DNA of 64,000 bases from positions 1-64,000 of the forward strand of contig JABDGH010000007.1 of NCBI GenBank assembly GCA_013286145.1, given 5' to 3'. This DNA is from Verrucomicrobiota bacterium. GTDB taxonomy: Bacteria > Verrucomicrobiota > Verrucomicrobiia > Methylacidiphilales > UBA1321. The notes beneath the pieces were generated by a model, which searched no databases, had not been told where the DNA came from, and saw only the letters and a program-made list of their open reading frames with translations. This document shows, piece after piece, positions 19,298 to 31,387 of the stretch. The stretch's first letter is position 1; each line of letters starts with the position of its first letter. Position numbers and translations under genes: made by a program.

Positions 19298-19511
19298 TTA
19301 CACCCAAGAGATCAAAGCGTATCCAAGATATTGTGCAAAATTGTGCTTGCGGCTTTATTATACGCATGTATATTCGCGCATTATTTCACGATCTCTTCCC
19401 CTGGCTTTTTTCGTCTCTCCTCTCATGGCCCTCTTCGCTCAAAAATATTTGCACAAAAATCACCTGTTTTTCGCATTTTTCATTGACCACCCTAACCACA
19501 ATCAGTAGTAG
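19298..19511. other. AT-rich region upstream of nrdJ
   Basis: About 200 bp of low-GC sequence with several ATG-containing but uninformative frames. I looked for the cobalamin-riboswitch B12 box that often precedes B12-dependent enzymes and did not see one. Confidence 0.4.
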
Positions 19512-19539
19512 TTGACCCCGCGACATGCTACCTTATACG
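19512..19539 (+). promoter_or_regulatory. Likely sigma-70 promoter of nrdJ
   Basis: TTGACC at 19512-19517 and TATACG at 19534-19539, 16-bp spacer, about 60 bp before the nrdJ ATG. A small CTACC-TTATA-CGGTAG hairpin overlaps the -10 and could be an operator. Confidence 0.45.
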
Positions 19540-19599
19540 GTAGAGATCGGCTACTGGATAGCAGTCGCACCAAGCCATTCCTGACCTCCTAATTGCCCT

Positions 19600-22671
<3,072 letters not shown>

Positions 22672-22692
22672 GCTAGACTGCGATTCGCACTT

Positions 22693-22732
22693 AAAGCCCC
22701 CTTCACTGAACGGTGAAGGGGGCTTTTTGTTT
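22693..22732 (+). terminator. Rho-independent terminator of nrdJ
   Basis: A perfect 14-bp stem (AAAGCCCCCTTCAC / GTGAAGGGGGCTTT) with a TGAACG loop, followed by TTGTTTTT. It is 22 bp after the nrdJ stop. Confidence 0.92.
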
Positions 22733-22831
22733 TTGCCTGCTTTGGCCCTCCATCATCTTTGGCAAACTCCCTGACAAATTTTTTACAATTTCGCCATTGC
22801 TGTGTCCTACCTAAATCTCCCAGACTCCTCC

Positions 22832-24601
22832 ATGCGGTTTTTCCCGATGGCTGGCTGGATGGGGGTTGCGCTTGCGGTGATCGGATCGTGCTTTCTTTAC
22901 GCCCAAGCTACTCCCGATTCCAAATGGCAGGAACTTCGCGGTAAGCAACCTCCCGCGCTTCATCTCAAGCTGACCCTGCCTAAAACAGAATTTTTTCAGG
23001 GCGAACAAATCGACGCGACGCTCGATTATTCCAACGATGACCCCAAGATCTCCTGTCTTGTAGGGAGTTATTATGGCACTCTTGATGAGCCGCCTGCGAT
23101 TTTTCATGCGTTGGACGAAAAAGGCAATGCCGCGCCCGATCCGCTTAAGTGGTACCACCCTTTATTTCCTCCTCTTTTCGACTGGGCACGCATTTTGCAT
23201 GATTTGACCAAAGGCCCTTATACCCTGACTCTGCCGGTGAATGACACGGTACGCTTCGATCAGCCGGGCGTTTACGTTCTCTATGCTGAATCAGCCTCCC
23301 TAGTCTCCCAGAAGATCACAATCACGATCACTTCATTGAGTGCCGATAAGGAAAAACAAATTATCACCGGGGTGCTTCAAAAAATTGGCGCAGATGGTTC
23401 TTCCGCTCGGAAAGAAATCTCGGAACTGGGTTACCTCCAAACTCCAGCCGCACGCGCCGCCTTGATCAGCCTGCTGGATCCGAGCCGCCATGCACCCTTG
23501 GACTGGGTAAAAGAAGGGCTTTTTGCCGCACCCGATCCAACTGTGGAAGCCGCCCAGATTCTGGCCGAAGTCCAGGCGGAAAAATTGAATATGGACGAAC
23601 ATGGAGTGAAACTATATGGGGAACTCAAATTGTTCCATGTTTTAGCCGTAGAAGATCGCGGCGAGGTTGAGCGCGTGGCCAGGCAGGAAGTGATCGATGC
23701 CACAAAAGACCTGTGGATGGCTTTTGAGGAAAGTAGGGGCAAAAATCGAGGCGACCCTGATTCAGATGGGGGCAAGGCTCGTGCCGCCCTGGCCGCACAT
23801 CAATTGAAGTTGCCCGCCAATCACGTCAAGGAATTGATGGATAACTGGGACAAATGGGGTAGCTCCGATTTCCTTCCCTTGGTTCGACGTGAAGCCGGGC
23901 CGCCAACCAATAATATCAATGCCTTGATCGCCCTGGTCGGAATCAAGCCCGACGAAGCACGGCCCAGGATCATCGAGGAGTTTCAGCGTCCAAATTCGCG
24001 GTTTTGGGAAGACAATTATCCCGCGTCCACTTTCCTGCCCTCCGTTCAACCGATGCCGCTTCCTCAATTCGATTCGCTTTTCAGATCGAAACTCCGGGAA
24101 GGAAAGTTACCCGCTTCCATCATCATTTCGGTCATCGGATGTTTTGGATCTCCCGTGCTGCTGCCGGATGTTTTGGATTTTTATCGAAAAAATGGGAGCA
24201 CTTGGAACGACACGATCAAGGCGGGATTATTTCTTTACTGGCTTCGGTGCGATCCCAAGTCAGCCATCCCTGCCCTTGAGCAGGAAATTCAGACACACGC
24301 AAACGGCGATGGATGGGATCTTCTCGGTCCCTTCAATTACCTCCCATGGACGGATGATGAATTGCCCATCGCACTATGGGCATTGAAGGGTTCCGATCCA
24401 AATCTGGCTTATGGCGGGATCGTCTTGGTACTGGCGCATGGGGATGAAATGTCCCTTGATCCAGCCATTTCGACGCTTGAGCGCCTTGGTCCCGGATCGG
24501 ATACCACTCACTATGTGCGCCAATTTTTGAAAAGCACCCGATGGCATTACACCGACGAGCAACGAAAACGCCTGGAAACCCTGGCGGGCGGTTCGCACTG
24601 A
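22832..24601 (+). CDS. Hypothetical exported protein with HEAT-like C-terminus
   Basis: About 589 residues from the ATG at 22832; a GTG at 22802 is also possible. The N-terminus MRFFPMAGWMGVALAVIGSC looks like a signal peptide, cut near YAQA. Residues 30-180 look like a beta-sandwich domain (LHLKLTLPKTEFFQGEQIDA, then VNDTVRFDQPGVYVLYAESA), of the kind seen in intracellular-proteinase-inhibitor-like or Ig-like modules. The remainder is helical with weak HEAT-like units (ISELGYLQTPAARAALISLL). No enzyme motif found. It stands alone between nrdJ and a convergent membrane gene. Confidence 0.6.
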   Translation: MRFFPMAGWMGVALAVIGSCFLYAQATPDSKWQELRGKQPPALHLKLTLPKTEFFQGEQIDATLDYSNDDPKISCLVGSYYGTLDEPPAIFHALDEKGNAAPDPLKWYHPLFPPLFDWARILHDLTKGPYTLTLPVNDTVRFDQPGVYVLYAESASLVSQKITITITSLSADKEKQIITGVLQKIGADGSSARKEISELGYLQTPAARAALISLLDPSRHAPLDWVKEGLFAAPDPTVEAAQILAEVQAEKLNMDEHGVKLYGELKLFHVLAVEDRGEVERVARQEVIDATKDLWMAFEESRGKNRGDPDSDGGKARAALAAHQLKLPANHVKELMDNWDKWGSSDFLPLVRREAGPPTNNINALIALVGIKPDEARPRIIEEFQRPNSRFWEDNYPASTFLPSVQPMPLPQFDSLFRSKLREGKLPASIIISVIGCFGSPVLLPDVLDFYRKNGSTWNDTIKAGLFLYWLRCDPKSAIPALEQEIQTHANGDGWDLLGPFNYLPWTDDELPIALWALKGSDPNLAYGGIVLVLAHGDEMSLDPAISTLERLGPGSDTTHYVRQFLKSTRWHYTDEQRKRLETLAGGSH

Positions 24602-24701
24602 ACATGAATTTTTCGCTTGGTGGCGGACGTAAAATGATTTCCGCTTGAGAGTCTAAGACTAAGCTCAATTGAGAAATGGCATAACCCGTCAACTCCGCTG
24701 C

Positions 24702-26294
24702 TCAACGGCAATCGTAAACGACCGTATCCGCGTTTTGAAAGACGATGGGTAAATCGAGATGCTGACTTGTCCGCGTGACCCAATAGGAAGCATCGTATTT
24801 TCGGGCCACGGATCGCACCTGATCAGTGGTGCGCGAATAATATCCCCTGCTCAAATCGTCCATCAGTTGTTGAAATTTATTGAAGGGGGCGGGACCACAT
24901 TCGTCCTGAAGCCGGTAGGCCCATTCGTAGAGAAGTTGATCACGCGTGGGGACATTCTTGATCGTAACCACAATTGCGCGCTCAGCCTTCAAATTAAAAT
25001 CCTGGTCCATGGGTTCCACAAAGAAAATCGCATCCTGCGACGTATGTGATTTAATCCATGCATAGATCGGTTCTTCTTTCTCCGACATCTGATGGTGCGC
25101 GGCAATCACAAAGCGGGCAGAGACCACGCAGAGAGCAATGGCAAGAACCGCGTAAGCGGCGCTGTGCCACCGTCCCCACCTGGGCCAAACATAGACAGCA
25201 GCCAGCCGCGCAAGTATCAGCAAAAGCCCGAATGGCACCATCGAGCTTCCCAGGCGAAACCAGTAATATTTCAGCAGATGCCCGTTGTGATCAAAGCAGG
25301 CGATGATCAAGCCTGCTCCAAAAATCAACATGGCCCCGACAAGAAACCTGCTCAAACGGGAAAGCTTCTCCTCCTGCGAAATCCAGCGCTTCCCGAATCC
25401 CAGCCAGCCGAACAAAATGAGAACTCCAAAGTAAAAGGGGAGCCAGAAAGATGCCTCGGGCCATTCCCACGGGCTAAGGTGATGAGGGTGCCGGGCGAAA
25501 ACGTAAATGTAGGAAGCTTCCGGCAATCCGGGATGCGCCAGCTGTCCATGCCGCATATTATCCAGCAAATTGGAAATAATCGCAAAGAGGCCGAAGGAAG
25601 CGGCTGGCAGGTACCAGCACAAACTTTTCAACACCTCCGGCAGGCGCACTTTTCCCTGAATCAGATCGACTAATTGCACAAATAGCCACGCCAGGAACGC
25701 CCATGCGCCGACGAGAACATGAAACGAGGTGGCCAGCCCCATGAAAAACGCGCTTTCAGACCGCCTATCCCGCATCAGGGACGACAGGGCGAGAAAAACA
25801 AATCCGTAGGCCGGAACCTTCGACTCAATCGTAAAAAAATACCATTCCCCTGCCACAAAGTTTTGATGAAATCCGTAGAGAAATGCCAGGAACATGCTGA
25901 CCGTCCAAAAGAGCGGCAGACGCAGATCGCAAACAATCCGGGCAAGGCCGTACGCCATCAAGGCCCACCCACAGGGACGCAAGACAAAGGCCAGTAGGTG
26001 CAAATCGACAAACCGCGCAGCGATTCCCGACAGGCTATCGAACAGAAGCCGCGAGTCGGGCGGCAGGTTGAGATACCAATCGCGAGGCAACCAGGAAGGC
26101 GTCGCCCACTGCTTGATCTCGCAAAGAATGCTGCCGGTAACGGCGTAGAACAAATAGGCCAGGATCATCACGACCCAAAGAACGAGCGCGACGGGAAGAA
26201 CCCTGCCTTCCATGGCATCAATGTGGCCTAAAAACCAACCGCGGGCATTCATTCCCTTGGCCAGACTTTCTTTACCGGCTTGTTTGCCATCCAT
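24702..26294 (-). CDS. Polytopic membrane protein, GT-C-like, unknown role
   Basis: A 530-residue protein with about 10-12 membrane spans, starting near residue 35 (LPVALVLWVVMILAYLFYAV), and a soluble C-terminal tail of about 110 residues (from HHQMSEKEEPIYAWIKSHTS) that ends in VVYDCR. An extracytoplasmic loop carries FARHPHHLSPWEWPEASFWL, a conserved-looking His-rich stretch. The overall plan, many spans plus a small periplasmic domain, is that of GT-C glycosyltransferases and uncharacterised relatives. The assignment is architectural only. It is convergent with the exported protein at 22832. Confidence 0.6.
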   Translation of the reverse strand: MDGKQAGKESLAKGMNARGWFLGHIDAMEGRVLPVALVLWVVMILAYLFYAVTGSILCEIKQWATPSWLPRDWYLNLPPDSRLLFDSLSGIAARFVDLHLLAFVLRPCGWALMAYGLARIVCDLRLPLFWTVSMFLAFLYGFHQNFVAGEWYFFTIESKVPAYGFVFLALSSLMRDRRSESAFFMGLATSFHVLVGAWAFLAWLFVQLVDLIQGKVRLPEVLKSLCWYLPAASFGLFAIISNLLDNMRHGQLAHPGLPEASYIYVFARHPHHLSPWEWPEASFWLPFYFGVLILFGWLGFGKRWISQEEKLSRLSRFLVGAMLIFGAGLIIACFDHNGHLLKYYWFRLGSSMVPFGLLLILARLAAVYVWPRWGRWHSAAYAVLAIALCVVSARFVIAAHHQMSEKEEPIYAWIKSHTSQDAIFFVEPMDQDFNLKAERAIVVTIKNVPTRDQLLYEWAYRLQDECGPAPFNKFQQLMDDLSRGYYSRTTDQVRSVARKYDASYWVTRTSQHLDLPIVFQNADTVVYDCR

Positions 26295-26395
26295 GTTCCA
26301 AGTCTTACAATACCGTGTATTTTAAACAATCCCCTTAAAGAATTTGCGCATTTTTCGCTTGGTCGTTCGTCAAAAATAGGTTCCGCTTAATAGCT

Positions 26396-27295
26396 ATGCC
26401 GACTTCACGCTTCATTGGTCATCTCGGCTTTACTGCCCTTGTCATCGCCATGCTTGGTATTTTTACCTCCACCTCGCGCAGCGCACCCGTCCATCCGGTG
26501 ATCGCACTGTTCACCGACTACGGCTGGGAAGACCCTTATGTGGCGCAACTCAAGGGCGCGATTTTGACCATCGATCCGAACGCGCGTCTCGTTGATCTCA
26601 CCCACACGGTGACGCCCTTCAACGTGGCCGAGGGAGCTTATCTTCTCGATCAGTCGTCCGAGGAATTTCCCGCCGGAACCATTTTTGTCGCGGTGGTCGA
26701 TCCGCAAGTTGGCACGGAACGCGATCCGATTTTGGTCGAGACCGGCAAGGGGAAATTCTACGTCGGTCCCGATAACGGCCTTCTTACCAACGTCATTGAC
26801 CGCGAAGGCTTCAGCAAGGCTTGGAAACTCGACAAGCCCGCCTATTTCCGTTCCGGTGCCACCTCTCATACTTTCCATGGTCGCGATATTTTCGGGCCCG
26901 TGGCGGCGCATCTTGCTGCGGGCACTGACCCCGATAAACTTGGCACACCTCTTTCCTCCAAGTTGATGACCCTGCTTCCGGTCAAGGATCCTTCGCTGGC
27001 TGGCGGGGTTATTTCCGTCCAGGTCATGCATATCGACCGCTACGGCAACGTGGTCCTGAATCTGCGTGCCACCAACGACCTGGCACCAAAATTAAAGGAG
27101 GGGAACCTGGTTAAAATCTCGGTTGGAAAAGAAAACTATTCCGGGCCGCTGGTGAAGACTTACGGCGATATTGAAAAAGGCCGGCTGATCCTGCTCTATA
27201 GCAGCGGCGGGCTGCTAGAAATCGCGAAGAACCAGGGATCAGCCGCAAAGGAATTGAATGTCCAGCCCGGTACCGTCATCTTTTTAAGACCGTGA
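26396..27295 (+). CDS. DUF62-family SAM hydrolase-like protein with a signal peptide
   Basis: A 299-residue protein. After a probable signal sequence (FTALVIAMLGIFTSTSRSAP) it shows the family motifs: VIALFTDYGWEDPYVAQLKG, DLTHTVTPFNVAEGAYLLDQ, VAVVDPQVGTERDPI and FYVGPDNGLLTNV, then a C-terminal beta domain. Family members hydrolyse S-adenosylmethionine to adenosine and methionine, or halogenate it in the actinomycete fluorinase. Export would be odd for a SAM enzyme and suggests another adenosyl or nucleotide substrate. The usual Gly of VVDPGVGT is Gln here. It overlaps manA by four bases (GTGA). Confidence 0.85.
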   Translation: MPTSRFIGHLGFTALVIAMLGIFTSTSRSAPVHPVIALFTDYGWEDPYVAQLKGAILTIDPNARLVDLTHTVTPFNVAEGAYLLDQSSEEFPAGTIFVAVVDPQVGTERDPILVETGKGKFYVGPDNGLLTNVIDREGFSKAWKLDKPAYFRSGATSHTFHGRDIFGPVAAHLAAGTDPDKLGTPLSSKLMTLLPVKDPSLAGGVISVQVMHIDRYGNVVLNLRATNDLAPKLKEGNLVKISVGKENYSGPLVKTYGDIEKGRLILLYSSGGLLEIAKNQGSAAKELNVQPGTVIFLRP

Positions 27296-28236
27296 ACGCT
27301 TATTTTTTTAAACCGATTTATCAGGAACGTATCTGGGGCGGCCACAACCTGAAGAGTCTCTTTAACCGCACTCTGCCGGAAGGGAAAAAAATCGGCGAGA
27401 GCTGGGAAGTGGTCGACCGTCCCGAGGCATGCAGCGATGTTCTTTCCGGGCCGGGCGCAAAAACGGAAGGCCGATATAATCTGCACACGCTCTGGCTGGA
27501 AAAACGCATTGAGGTTTTCGGCACCCGTGCGCCCGATCTGGCCCGGTTCCCCATCCTGATCAAACTGCTTGATGCCCAGGACAAGCTCAGCGTCCAGGTA
27601 CATCCCCAGCCGGGCCAGGGTGGCGAACCGAAAACGGAGATGTGGTATTTTCTCGAGACCACGCCCGAGGCAAAAATTTATGTCGGCCTAAAAAAAGGCG
27701 TCAACCGGGAAAAGTTTGAGAAAGCCATCGGCACACCCGATCTGCCCAACCTTCTCCACAATCTCCATCCCCAGCAAAGCGATGTGATGTTTCTACCCAG
27801 CGGGCGCGTCCATGCCATCGGAGCCGGAAGCGTTATTCTCGAAATCCAGCAAAATTCCGACACGACCTATCGCGTGGATGATTGGGGCCGCGTGGATGAA
27901 CACGGAAAATCCCGGGCGCTCCATCGCGAGGAGGCGCTCGCCTCGATCCGGTTCAACGATCACGAACCGCAATTTGTGCAGCCTCACGGTGAACGCGTCC
28001 TGCAATGCCCCCACTTTACCGTGGAGCGGGCCTTCATCTATCCGGGGGAATATCGTGTCTGGACCAGCGACCAAACCAGTTTCCAGTACCATTTTCTTGC
28101 CCAGGGCGAACTCAAGATCGATGACCATACCTTCAAACGAGGCGACAGTTGGCTCGTACCCGCCAGCGAAGAAAGTTATAACCTCGAACCGCTCGGCGAA
28201 GGCGCGGAACTGATCACGGTTCAGTGGGGACGTTAG
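27292..28236 (+). CDS. manA: Mannose-6-phosphate isomerase, type I
   Basis: Interconverts mannose-6-phosphate and fructose-6-phosphate with a zinc ion. The 314-residue protein has the cupin motifs of the short type I form: YQERIWGGHNLKSLFNRTLP, RFPILIKLLDAQDKLSVQVH (zinc His region), GEPKTEMWYFLETTPEAKIY and PSGRVHAIGAGSVILEIQQN. The start is a GTG at 27292 overlapping the stop of the preceding gene, so translation is probably coupled. It could feed mannose units into polysaccharide or glycoprotein synthesis. No GDP-mannose genes are nearby. Confidence 0.93.
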   Translation: MNAYFFKPIYQERIWGGHNLKSLFNRTLPEGKKIGESWEVVDRPEACSDVLSGPGAKTEGRYNLHTLWLEKRIEVFGTRAPDLARFPILIKLLDAQDKLSVQVHPQPGQGGEPKTEMWYFLETTPEAKIYVGLKKGVNREKFEKAIGTPDLPNLLHNLHPQQSDVMFLPSGRVHAIGAGSVILEIQQNSDTTYRVDDWGRVDEHGKSRALHREEALASIRFNDHEPQFVQPHGERVLQCPHFTVERAFIYPGEYRVWTSDQTSFQYHFLAQGELKIDDHTFKRGDSWLVPASEESYNLEPLGEGAELITVQWGR

Positions 28237-28312
28237 TGCAGGAAGCAGTTTACACGATGCCAACAGATTGTTAAATTAGACCAACCCAATTCAACCTTTA
28301 CTGGAGACCCTT

Positions 28313-29086
28313 ATGCTAACTACGCGCCGTCAAGCCATCAAAACCCTCGCTGCCGCCACCCTGGGAACGTCTCTCGCACAATTTTCCACCCAGGCGGCAG
28401 ACACAAATTCGAGCGTGCTCGTCATGCCCGGAGCCACCCCCGCCGCGCCCGAGCCACCGCCAACGGGACCTTATACAATGCCGCCCTTGCCTTATGGCTA
28501 TGGAGGATTGGAGCCCATGATCGACGCCCAAACCGTGGAGCTTCACTACACCAAGCACCACGCCGCGTATGTCGCCAAGTTGAATGAAGCGGTGGCCAAG
28601 GTGCCTTCCCTGGCCAAAAAGACCAACCTGGAAGAGATGCTTAAAAATCTTTCCGCTGTGCCGGAATCCATCCGCACCGCCGTGCGTAACAACGGGGGAG
28701 GCCACTACAATCATTCGCTTATGTGGCAAACATTTTCACCCCACGGCGGCGGCTTTCCGCCAGGCGATCTGACCATGCCCATTTGTAACACCTTCGTCAG
28801 TTTTGAAAAATTCAGGGATGAATGTGTCACGGCCGCCAACGGTCTTTTCGGTAGCGGATGGGTCTGGCTCGTCCTCGATCACGCCAAGAAGCTCTCCGTC
28901 ATGACCACCCCCAATCAGGACAGCCCGCTTTCCGTTGGGAAATACCCGCTCTTCGGCATCGATGTGTGGGAACATGCCTATTACCTCAAGTATCATAATG
29001 TCCGCTCCGATTACATCTCCGCTCTATGGAATGTTGTGGATTGGGTGGTCGTTACGAAACGGTATGGCCTGGCAATGCAGGCTTAG
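28313..29086 (+). CDS. Superoxide dismutase (Fe/Mn family), Tat-exported
   Basis: A 257-residue protein with a twin-arginine leader (MLTTRRQAIKTLAAATLGTS, ending near AQFSTQAAD) and a Pro-rich spacer. The Fe/Mn-SOD fold follows: LPYGYGGLEPMIDAQTVELH, then HYTKHHAAYV (first ligand His), GGGHYNHSLMWQTFSP (second His), and GIDVWEHAYYLKYHNVRSDY (Asp and His ligands). All four ligands are present. Choice of Fe or Mn cannot be fixed by eye. Tat export of a folded, metal-loaded SOD implies defence against external or periplasmic superoxide. Confidence 0.93.
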   Translation: MLTTRRQAIKTLAAATLGTSLAQFSTQAADTNSSVLVMPGATPAAPEPPPTGPYTMPPLPYGYGGLEPMIDAQTVELHYTKHHAAYVAKLNEAVAKVPSLAKKTNLEEMLKNLSAVPESIRTAVRNNGGGHYNHSLMWQTFSPHGGGFPPGDLTMPICNTFVSFEKFRDECVTAANGLFGSGWVWLVLDHAKKLSVMTTPNQDSPLSVGKYPLFGIDVWEHAYYLKYHNVRSDYISALWNVVDWVVVTKRYGLAMQA

Positions 29087-29124
29087 GAATACTTCCCAAG
29101 TCGCAAGCAAAGCAGGGTTTTCAA

Positions 29125-29204
29125 GGTAGCCGTCGCTGTCCCTGCGACGGTGAATTGTGAAGTTGTATTCTTTTCCGACCGTCGCTGGGACAGCGATGGC
29201 TACC
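29125..29204. repeat. GGTAGCC hairpin repeat (best-preserved copy)
   Basis: 26-bp arms, 29125-29150 and 29179-29204, with only two mismatches: GGTAGCCGTCGCTGTCCCTG... against its complement. It lies between the convergent sodA-type gene and the TPR array and may act as a two-way terminator. Confidence 0.8.
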
Positions 29205-29210
29205 CACCGT

Positions 29211-31310
29211 TTATTTCTGATTTTTCTTTTGCCCGAGCATGGCTTCCGCTCTCGCTAGATTTTTTTGCGCATCGATATAATCGGGCTTCCGTCGAATGGC
29301 TTCCTGAAATTTGGCCACTGCCTCGTTCACCTGCCCTTTTTGTATCAGGGCAATGCCCAAACTATTGTAAGCCTCGATACAATTAGGATCGATTTCCAAG
29401 GTCTTTTGGTACTGGGCAATCGCCTCATCCACCTGCCCTTTTTTAAAAAGAGCAATGCCCAGGTTGTGGCGGGGTTCGGCGCTGTTGGGATTGATTTCCA
29501 GGGCCTTTTGGTAATGGCTTATCGCTTCGTCCATCTGCCCTTTTTGGGAAAGAGTCAGGCCAAGATTGTTATGGGCTTCAGCCATGTTGGGGTTGATGGC
29601 CAAGGCCATTTGGTATTGGGCAATCGCGTCGTCCCTCTCTCCTTTTTGCGCAAGGATATTGCCCAGGTTGCTGTGAGCGTCGGCCGCATTCGGGTTGATG
29701 GCCAGTGCCTTTTGAAACTGAACGATGGCTTCGTCCATTTCTCCTTTTTTACAAAAAATAGCGCCAAGGTTGTTGTGGACTTCGGCCAGGTTGGGATCGC
29801 TTTCCAGGGCCTTTTGGAACTGGATGATCGACTCGTCTATTTCCCCTTTTTGGACAAGGGCAATGCCGAGGTTGCTTCGTGCCCGGGCAAAGTTGGGGTC
29901 GATTTTCACAGCCCTTTGGTAGTGGACAATCGCCTCGTCCACTTCACCTCTTTGGGCAAGGACATTGCCAACGCCGTTGTGAGCTATCGAGGATTGAGGA
30001 CTGACTTGCAGCGTGTCAGCCCAAAGAGAAGGGTCGCCGGCGAAAACATCTTCGCGAGTCAGCGTAAGAAAAGTCAGGGGCAACATCGCGCCGAATAAAG
30101 GCACCACGGCCATCCAGAATCCCCGGTTCGATTTCGATGCCATCAGAAGCAAGGCCAGCAGTTGCATCGCCACTCCGGCCAGTGGCAGATAGTAAAAGCG
30201 GTCAGCCAAGGGACGATTGAGAGGGATAAAGTTGGAAACAGTCGCCAACCCCAGCCAATAAATCGCAACCCCAAGAGCGCCCATTCGACTTCTGTAAGCC
30301 AGCCAGCCTTGCAGCGAAACCACCACGGCAAGAATCGCCAGTGCCAGTGGCGTCGAAGGCCATTCGATATCCGCCCACGTATAATCAGCCGAGAATTGTA
30401 CCGGCCAAAGCAATTTGGCCATCATGAAAACCCATATACGAGGTTGAACCCAAAAAACCTGGAAGAATGATCCGCCAAGATAGCCCAGGGAAACCTGCCC
30501 CTGCGGAGCCAAAAGAAATCGTGCCGCCAGAAAAGCCACCGTCACTGCCATCGCTGCACCTATAAACAAAAACCATGGCCCTTTTGCTTCCCGGCGACGA
30601 AATAAAAACCAATAGACGATGAGCAGTGCCACTGTCGTGACGCCCGATTCCTTTGAAGCCACGGCAGCGAAGGCGCAAAGGGAGCCGACACTTCCGACGA
30701 TCATCACAGATCGGAAATTCTCCGGACGAAAGGCCATCGCCGCAAGCAAGGCTAATAAAGTAAAGACCGTCACCAGCAGGCTTGAGCTGTAACTTATTTC
30801 AGCGACCGACTCCACGGCGATAGGATGCAGGGCAAAAACCAAAGTGACCACCGCCGCCGCGAGTTGAACCTTTAGAACGCCGTTTTTGTTCAGGCCCGTT
30901 AGCTCCGTTGCAATCAATCGGCACAACACTATGTACAACAGCGCCACATTCGCCGCATGGAGCAGATTGCTGCATAAATGATACCCGAACGGTTCTTTGC
31001 CACTGACGACAGCGATGAGCATCAGATAAAGCATTTGTCCCGGCCGGGCACCGAGCGTGAGATTCATGCTCAATACTTTTAACGAGAGAACGGCTGAGAT
31101 GTTGGAAAAGGAGGTGATAAAACCTTCCTCAATAATTTCGATACGCGCGTCGTAAACAAAATCGGATTTGAGTGAGGGCCAATAAACCGCAAAGGCCACC
31201 GCCGCCAGCAAAAGGGCCACCCAGGCGCTCCAAGGCGGTATTTTCGTGCTCGGCGCAAGCGACGAGACGTTGGGATCCAACGCTTTCTTTTTTCTGGATC
31301 GTTTTGCCAT
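29211..31310 (-). CDS. Membrane-TPR protein, paralogue A (TMTC-like architecture, 7 TPRs)
   Basis: 699 residues. A basic N-terminus (MAKRSRKKKALD) precedes about 10-12 membrane spans (residues 30-430). Loops carry FVYDARIEIIEEGFITSFSN, LHPIAVESVAEISYSSSLLV and KESGVTT, in the same order and form as the D/E-rich, HP..E.V and KEQG motifs of TMTC-type O-mannosyltransferases and other GT-C proteins. The tail has seven 34-residue TPR units (for example NLGIALVQKGEIDESIIQFQ). It could be a glycosyltransferase or a scaffold at the membrane; no activity is proven. Head of the last unit in a four-gene tandem array, with the conserved leader at 31326-31360. Confidence 0.85.
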   Translation of the reverse strand: MAKRSRKKKALDPNVSSLAPSTKIPPWSAWVALLLAAVAFAVYWPSLKSDFVYDARIEIIEEGFITSFSNISAVLSLKVLSMNLTLGARPGQMLYLMLIAVVSGKEPFGYHLCSNLLHAANVALLYIVLCRLIATELTGLNKNGVLKVQLAAAVVTLVFALHPIAVESVAEISYSSSLLVTVFTLLALLAAMAFRPENFRSVMIVGSVGSLCAFAAVASKESGVTTVALLIVYWFLFRRREAKGPWFLFIGAAMAVTVAFLAARFLLAPQGQVSLGYLGGSFFQVFWVQPRIWVFMMAKLLWPVQFSADYTWADIEWPSTPLALAILAVVVSLQGWLAYRSRMGALGVAIYWLGLATVSNFIPLNRPLADRFYYLPLAGVAMQLLALLLMASKSNRGFWMAVVPLFGAMLPLTFLTLTREDVFAGDPSLWADTLQVSPQSSIAHNGVGNVLAQRGEVDEAIVHYQRAVKIDPNFARARSNLGIALVQKGEIDESIIQFQKALESDPNLAEVHNNLGAIFCKKGEMDEAIVQFQKALAINPNAADAHSNLGNILAQKGERDDAIAQYQMALAINPNMAEAHNNLGLTLSQKGQMDEAISHYQKALEINPNSAEPRHNLGIALFKKGQVDEAIAQYQKTLEIDPNCIEAYNSLGIALIQKGQVNEAVAKFQEAIRRKPDYIDAQKNLARAEAMLGQKKNQK

Positions 31311-31325
31311 GCGGTCTCGATCTCT

Positions 31326-31360
31326 AGGATGAACACTTTTGAGCTTCCTAAAAGTAGATT
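31326..31360 (-). promoter_or_regulatory. Conserved 35-nt leader box upstream of paralogue A
   Basis: In coding sense it runs AATCTACTTTTAGGAAGCTC followed by AAAAGTGTTCATCCT. It ends 15 nt before the ATG. The same box stands before paralogues B, C and E. It contains a CTTyTAGGAAG near-palindrome and no Shine-Dalgarno. Confidence 0.65.
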
Positions 31361-31387
31361 ATGTATTGCACCCTGCCTGCAAAGGGA

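Noticed and set aside
19300-19599. Cobalamin riboswitch before nrdJ
   Set aside because: No B12 box or similar conserved core could be found by eye; only a promoter-like pair was supported.
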